DNA from: JBBRHH01 sp038222915
Lineage (GTDB): Bacteria > Planctomycetota > Phycisphaerae > Tepidisphaerales > Tepidisphaeraceae
Length of the DNA stretch: 9,272 nt
Reading direction: 5' to 3'
Assembly: GCA_038222915.1 (NCBI GenBank)
Contig: JBBRHH010000218.1
Location: 1-9,272, forward strand
Shown piece after piece: positions 5,957-9,272 of the stretch. The notes beneath the pieces are model-generated. The model had not been told where the DNA came from. It saw only the letters and a program-made list of their open reading frames with translations, and searched no databases. A program made the translations under genes and the position numbers. How positions within the stretch are numbered: the first letter of the stretch is position 1; every line of letters starts with the position of its first letter.

Positions 5957-6658
5957 ATGGGGTACGCAAAGATTGTTATCGGTCTAATGTTGGGCTTGGC
6001 TGGCTTTTCGGCGACAGGCTGCCAAAGCGCCGTCGCGGATGAACGCGACAAGCTCTGGAAACAAAACAAAGAACTTCAGTTGGCCCTCGATCAGGAGCGC
6101 GCCAGGAAGGCCTCTCCCGTCCTCGCCAGCACCAGCGGCATCGACCCGGCCGAACTCGCGCGCCTCCAGAATGAGCTCAAACAGCGAGACGACGAACTCG
6201 CCAGGCTCCGAGCCGCAGGCCCCTCAGTGCCTGCCATCACCGACCAACCCAAAGCCGGCGGCCTCGAAGGCCTCGACACCACCTACGACCCCCGCGCCGG
6301 AACCGTCACCGTCAATCTCTCCAGCGACGTTCTCTTCGACTCCGGCAAGGCCACATTAAAGGAATCCGCCCGCGCCACCCTCGACAAGGTCGTCTCGGCC
6401 TTAAACAAGGAATACACCGGCAAGCCGCTCCGCGTAGAAGGCCACACCGACAGCGATCCCATCACCCGCACCAAAGACATGTGGGTCGATAACCTCGATC
6501 TATCGATGGAACGTGCCGCCCAGGTCTCCCGCTACCTCGCCGCCGCCGGCGTCGACGCCCATCGCATCACCACCAGTGGCTACGGCGAATACAAACCCCG
6601 CGACAAAGCCAATAAGGCCGCCAATCGCCGGGTCGAGATCGTGGTCGTCACCAGGTAA
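5957..6658 (+). CDS. OmpA/Pal/MotB-family peptidoglycan-binding lipoprotein
   Basis: This 233-residue protein has a lipoprotein signal peptide: a basic N-terminus, a hydrophobic run IVIGLMLGLAGFSATG, and C22 in an ATGC lipobox (Ala rather than Leu at -3). After the cysteine come two heptad-like charged helices (about 28-51 and 64-87), a probable coiled-coil spacer, then a proline/glycine linker. The C-terminal OmpA domain (about 115-233) has VLFDSGKATL (125-134), VEGHTDSDP (160-168) and RRVEIVV (224-230), with D165 and R224/R225 placed as in diaminopimelate-binding OmpA domains. It probably anchors the outer membrane to peptidoglycan. ATG 5957 lies 7 nt after AAGGAG; an upstream TTG at 5924 is disfavoured because it would precede the signal peptide with extra charged residues. 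An oligomeric stalk role is inference from the coiled coil. Confidence 0.92.
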   Translation: MGYAKIVIGLMLGLAGFSATGCQSAVADERDKLWKQNKELQLALDQERARKASPVLASTSGIDPAELARLQNELKQRDDELARLRAAGPSVPAITDQPKAGGLEGLDTTYDPRAGTVTVNLSSDVLFDSGKATLKESARATLDKVVSALNKEYTGKPLRVEGHTDSDPITRTKDMWVDNLDLSMERAAQVSRYLAAAGVDAHRITTSGYGEYKPRDKANKAANRRVEIVVVTR

Positions 6659-6676
6659 GCCGGATCGTGGCGATGG

Positions 6677-6690
6677 GGCGGAAGTCCGCC
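6677..6690. repeat. Perfect inverted repeat upstream of hisH
   Basis: GGCGGA-AG-TCCGCC forms a 6-bp inverted repeat directly before the hisH -10-like box. It has no following T-run, so it is a poor intrinsic terminator for the OmpA gene; an operator or chance are alternatives. Confidence 0.4.
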
Positions 6691-6696
6691 TATGCT
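6691..6696 (+). promoter_or_regulatory. -10-like box close to the hisH ATG
   Basis: TATGCT (4 of 6 matches to TATAAT) ends 9 nt before the hisH ATG. No Shine-Dalgarno lies between 6691 and 6705, and no good -35 is seen. The arrangement fits leaderless transcription. Confidence 0.35.
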
Positions 6697-6705
6697 TGAT
6701 GTCTT

Positions 6706-7323
6706 ATGACCATCAGCATCCTGGATTACGGCATGGCCAACCTGCGGTCAGTGCAAAAGGGGTTCGAAGCCGCCGGATGCTCCGCCACCATTGTCTCCAG
6801 GCCTGAAGAAATCAGCCACGCCGACCGCCTCGTCCTGCCCGGCGTCGGGGCGTTCAAAGACGCCATTGCCACCCTGCGTGAAAAAGAGCTCGACGGCCCG
6901 ATCCTTCGCCACATCGAGAAAGGCCGCCCATTCCTCGGCATCTGCCTCGGCCTGCAGATGCTCTTCGACGTCGGCTACGAAGATGGCGAGCACAAGGGCC
7001 TGGGCGTCATGGCCGGCGAGTGCATCCGATTCGACGTCGACGAAACCCTCGGCCTCAAAGTCCCCCACATGGGCTGGAATCAGCTCGAAGTCCGCCGCCA
7101 ATCCCCGCTCTTCCGGGAACTTCCGCCCGGCGCGAATGTCTATTTCGTACACGGCTATCACGTAGTCCCTCGCGACGCTGAGGTGATCGCAACAACAACC
7201 GACTACGGCCGTGGTTTTGTAAGCAGTGTCTGGAAGGACAACGTCGTCGCGACACAGTTCCATCCGGAAAAAAGCCAGGGGGTCGGGTTGAAGATACTGG
7301 GGAACTTTGGGGCGATGAAGTAA
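6706..7323 (+). CDS. hisH: Imidazole glycerol phosphate synthase, glutaminase subunit
   Basis: HisH hydrolyses glutamine and channels ammonia to HisF, which makes imidazole glycerol phosphate and AICAR in histidine synthesis. The 205-residue length is normal for the class I amidotransferase domain. Visible marks are the N-terminal ILDYGMANLRSV (5-16), the oxyanion strand LPGVGAF (44-50), the nucleophile elbow GICLGLQML with C80, VPHMGWNQL (119-127), YFVHGYH (146-152) and the H186/E188 pair in QFHPEKSQ. The full catalytic triad C80-H186-E188 is present. There is no ribosome site before the ATG. hisF and the other his genes are not in the window, so the partner must be encoded elsewhere. The next gene starts 20 bp after the stop and may be co-transcribed. 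Confidence 0.96.
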   Translation: MTISILDYGMANLRSVQKGFEAAGCSATIVSRPEEISHADRLVLPGVGAFKDAIATLREKELDGPILRHIEKGRPFLGICLGLQMLFDVGYEDGEHKGLGVMAGECIRFDVDETLGLKVPHMGWNQLEVRRQSPLFRELPPGANVYFVHGYHVVPRDAEVIATTTDYGRGFVSSVWKDNVVATQFHPEKSQGVGLKILGNFGAMK

Positions 7324-7343
7324 GCGAGAGGAAGAGGTTATTC

Positions 7344-8420
7344 ATGGCCGATCGTGTTCGAGTCGGAGTCGTTGGGACAGGGGCCATCAGTGGGGCGTAT
7401 CTACAGACCGCAAGCACATCTCCAATTCTGGAAGTGGTCGCTCTCGCTGACCTCAACGCCCAGGCCGCCCAGGCCAAGGCCGCGGAGTTCAATATCCCGC
7501 GCGTACTCTCTGTCGAGGATCTCCTGAAAGACCCCTCCATCGAGATTGTACTGAACCTGACCGTGCCCAAAGCCCACGCGTCGATTGCGATTCGCGCCCT
7601 TCGAGCCGGCAAGCACACATTCATCGAAAAGCCCCTCGCCGTCGACCGTCACGAAGGCCGCGAAATCCTCGACGTCGCCCAGGAAACCGGCCTCCGCGTC
7701 GGCTGCGCTCCCGACACATTCCTCGGCGCTGGCATCCAGACCGCGCGAAAACTCATTGATGATGGCGCGATTGGTAGGCCGGTCGCCTTCACCGCCTTCA
7801 TGATGTGTCGCGGCCACGAAAGCTGGCATCCCAGCCCGGAGTTCTACTACGAGGCCGGCGCAGGCCCGATGTTCGACATGGGCCCGTACTACCTCACCGC
7901 GCTCCTGAATCTGCTCGGACCCGTGGCGCGCGTCGCGGGCGTCTCCAGCATCGCCATCCCCGAGCGCCTGATCACCAGCGAGCCCCAAAAAGGCAAGACG
8001 ATCACGGTGGAAACCCCAGACCACATCGCCGGCCTCATGGAGTTCACCTCCGGCGTAACCGGAACAATCACCCAGAGCTTCGCCGTCATGCATTCACCCC
8101 ATCCGCCCATCACCATCTTCGGAACGGAAGGAACGCTCGCGGTGCCAGACCCCAACCTGTTCGATGGCGAGGTAAAAATCTGTCGGGCGGGGGCAACCGA
8201 GTTCACCACAGTCTCCCCGACGTCACCAACTGGCTACGGCAGGGGGGTTGGGCTGGCGGACATGGCCACCGCCATCCGCGCCGGCAAGCCACACCGCTGC
8301 TCACTCGAGCAGGCCTATCTCGTGTTGGATCTGATGGAAGCATTCCTGGACACCTCGGATAGCGGCCGGTTTTATAAGCCGGTTGGTGAGTACGAGAGGC
8401 CTGCCGCGGTGGAGAGTTAA
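7344..8420 (+). CDS. Gfo/Idh/MocA-family NAD(P)-dependent oxidoreductase
   Basis: This 358-residue protein has an N-terminal Rossmann fold, VGVVGTGAISGAYL (7-20), with the acidic end of the second strand in ALADLN (34-39), and the family motif EKP (95-97; K96 is the likely catalytic lysine). The C-terminal alpha/beta domain has GAGPMFDMGPYYLTALLNLLG (about 172-192), where D178 is the usual Asp but Tyr182 stands where many members have the catalytic His. Such enzymes oxidise or reduce sugars, inositols and related compounds; the substrate cannot be predicted. No signal peptide is seen, so it should be cytosolic. ATG 7344 follows AGAGG (7333-7337) by 6 nt. It lies 20 bp after hisH, but no histidine role is implied by family knowledge. 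Confidence 0.93.
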   Translation: MADRVRVGVVGTGAISGAYLQTASTSPILEVVALADLNAQAAQAKAAEFNIPRVLSVEDLLKDPSIEIVLNLTVPKAHASIAIRALRAGKHTFIEKPLAVDRHEGREILDVAQETGLRVGCAPDTFLGAGIQTARKLIDDGAIGRPVAFTAFMMCRGHESWHPSPEFYYEAGAGPMFDMGPYYLTALLNLLGPVARVAGVSSIAIPERLITSEPQKGKTITVETPDHIAGLMEFTSGVTGTITQSFAVMHSPHPPITIFGTEGTLAVPDPNLFDGEVKICRAGATEFTTVSPTSPTGYGRGVGLADMATAIRAGKPHRCSLEQAYLVLDLMEAFLDTSDSGRFYKPVGEYERPAAVES

Positions 8421-8431
8421 GCTGTTTCCGT

Positions 8432-8492
8432 GCGGATTTCGATGGCACGTGTGTACTTCCCCGATATAATCAGTGTCATCGAAGGAAAGAGT
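8432..8492 (+). repeat. Promoter/leader repeat, copy A (upstream of Uma2 gene)
   Basis: This 61-bp stretch matches 9190-9250 at 54 of 61 positions without gaps. It holds the -35, the -10, the leader and the purine-rich ribosome site. Looser similarity extends left (TAAG-CTG-TTTC in both copies), reaching the stop codon of the oxidoreductase gene. Confidence 0.85.
8442..8470 (+). promoter_or_regulatory. Sigma70-like promoter of the Uma2-family gene
   Basis: ATGGCA (8442-8447, 4 of 6) and a perfect TATAAT (8465-8470) are 17 bp apart. The start should fall near 8477, leaving a leader of under 20 nt. All these elements are conserved in the second copy at 9200-9228. Confidence 0.65.
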
Positions 8493-8494
8493 CT

Positions 8495-9130
8495 ATGTCC
8501 ATCGCTTTTCATCCAGAACAAATGAATGGAACGCTGCAAGTCGTTCCCCTGGACGTCGATCAGTTCGATAAGATGATCGAGGCAGGCATTGTTCCGGAAG
8601 GCGAGTTGATTGAACTGCTGGATGGCGTGATGATCCGCAAGGATCGCGGTCACCTTGGGGAAGACACGATGACTGCAGGCGATGATCACGTTTGGTGCAT
8701 TGAGCAGTTGATGGACCTGAGGCCCGCGATCAAAGCGTTGGGTTGCTCGATCCGCATACAGGCTCCCGCGAAACTGCCGCCCGAAAGCATGCCCGAGCCC
8801 GACGCGTTGATTGTTGTCGGGAGTATTGACGATTATCGCAAACGCAAGCCCGGGCCCGCGGATATTTCCTGTGCGATCGAAGTTTCAGACAGCTCGCTGC
8901 GCCGTGATCGAACAGTCAAAATGGCGATTTACGCGCGGCATGGCATCCAGCAATATGTGATCATCAATCTCCAGGACCTCGTGCTGGAGGTTTACACAAT
9001 GCCGCAGCCCGACCTTGAGCGGTATGAACGGATGGCGAAACGCGCAATCGGGGAAGATGTCGAATTGCAACTGCCTGGCAATCAGATTTTCGCAGTTTCC
9101 GTCGCTCGTCTGCTCCCGTCGTCCCTTTGA
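8495..9130 (+). CDS. Uma2-family (DUF820) PD-(D/E)XK endonuclease-like protein
   Basis: This 211-residue protein fits the Uma2 family of predicted restriction-like nucleases. The N-terminal part has the family pattern GELIELLDGVMIRK (36-49), then DDHVWCIEQL (63-72). The active-site core follows: EPDALIVV with D103, AIEVSDSSLRRDR with E129, and VKMAIYARHGIQQYVIIN with K142, so all three key residues of a PD-(D/E)XK site are kept. Biological roles of Uma2 proteins are poorly known; the family is often expanded in planctomycetes and cyanobacteria and linked with mobile DNA. ATG 8495 follows a purine-rich AAGGAAAGAG (8483-8492). Third codon positions in the first 60 codons are mixed (20 G, 16 C, 15 T, 9 A), unlike the C-ending rightward neighbours, which suggests separate origin. 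Confidence 0.88.
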   Translation: MSIAFHPEQMNGTLQVVPLDVDQFDKMIEAGIVPEGELIELLDGVMIRKDRGHLGEDTMTAGDDHVWCIEQLMDLRPAIKALGCSIRIQAPAKLPPESMPEPDALIVVGSIDDYRKRKPGPADISCAIEVSDSSLRRDRTVKMAIYARHGIQQYVIINLQDLVLEVYTMPQPDLERYERMAKRAIGEDVELQLPGNQIFAVSVARLLPSSL

Positions 9131-9189
9131 GCACGGCCGCGGCGACCTTTGTCCACCTTTCATTTGCACGGGCCGCTAAGGCTGGTTTC

Positions 9190-9250
9190 GCGGATTTCAA
9201 TGGCAGGTGCGTACTTCCCCGATATAATGAACGTCGTCGAAGGAAAGAGT
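9190..9250 (+). repeat. Promoter/leader repeat, copy B
   Basis: This is the second copy of the 61-bp cassette at 8432-8492, 758 bp downstream and in the same orientation, differing at 7 positions. The -35, -10 and spacer length are unchanged; most differences fall in the leader just after the -10. Confidence 0.85.
9200..9228 (+). promoter_or_regulatory. Sigma70-like promoter of the gene at the right edge
   Basis: ATGGCA (9200-9205) and TATAAT (9223-9228) are 17 bp apart, as in copy A. AAGGAAAGAG and then GAGG follow before ATG 9258. Confidence 0.6.
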
Positions 9251-9257
9251 TGAGGTA

Positions 9258-9272
9258 ATGCTTCCCAACGTC
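9258..9272 (+). CDS. Start of a further gene, possibly another Uma2 paralogue (partial)
   Basis: ATG 9258 opens only five codons (M-L-P-N-V) before the window ends. It is called because it follows a duplicated promoter and leader, with GAGG 3 nt upstream and AAGGAAAGAG further back. The family cannot be read; a paralogue of the preceding Uma2 gene is inferred from the shared upstream cassette. Confidence 0.45.

Noticed and set aside
6677..6690. Inverted repeat as the terminator of the OmpA-family gene
   Set aside because: The loop of 2 nt is tight and no T-run follows; it is kept only as an inverted repeat.

Overview
This looks like a chromosomal segment of a GC-rich Gram-negative bacterium. 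An outer-membrane OmpA/Pal-like lipoprotein points to a Gram-negative envelope. The Gfo/Idh/MocA oxidoreductase and the Uma2-type nuclease belong to families that are abundant in Planctomycetota, so a planctomycete (possibly Phycisphaerae-like) is my best guess, from family content only. No tRNA, rRNA, CRISPR array, insertion sequence or origin was recognised.

Layout. The left flank (1-1302) holds a leftward partial ATP-grasp-like gene, a short N-terminal remnant resembling DUF4291, and about 560 bp with no convincing gene but a degenerate G-rich tandem repeat. The core (1303-8420) begins with a leftward cluster: pcm (protein repair methyltransferase), ispA (farnesyl diphosphate synthase, TTG start) and a DUF971 gene. 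Divergent from pcm, across about 100 bp, is a rightward pair: a SAM hydroxide adenosyltransferase (DUF62) and bioA, whose sequence is closer to the lysine-using Bacillus form than to E. coli BioA. A leftward hypothetical gene converges on bioA. Then come a rightward OmpA-family lipoprotein, hisH (glutaminase subunit of IGP synthase, with no hisF in view) and a Gfo/Idh/MocA oxidoreductase. The right flank (8421-9272) has a Uma2-family PD-(D/E)XK gene with a clear sigma70-like promoter. About 760 bp further on, a near-identical 61-bp promoter/leader cassette precedes the first five codons of another gene.

The core genes are mostly housekeeping: isoprenoid, biotin and histidine synthesis, protein repair and envelope anchoring. 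Pcm and the DUF62 enzyme both use SAM and share a divergent promoter region with a small palindrome. Third-codon-position use is strongly strand-dependent in the core: rightward genes end in C, leftward genes in G. The Uma2 gene and the left-edge gene lack this bias, which fits more mobile or recently arrived flanks. The most distinctive features are the duplicated promoter cassette, the G-rich tandem repeat with its orphan promoter-like sequence, and two genes (hisH, pcm) whose -10-like boxes lie so close to the ATG that leaderless transcription is likely.
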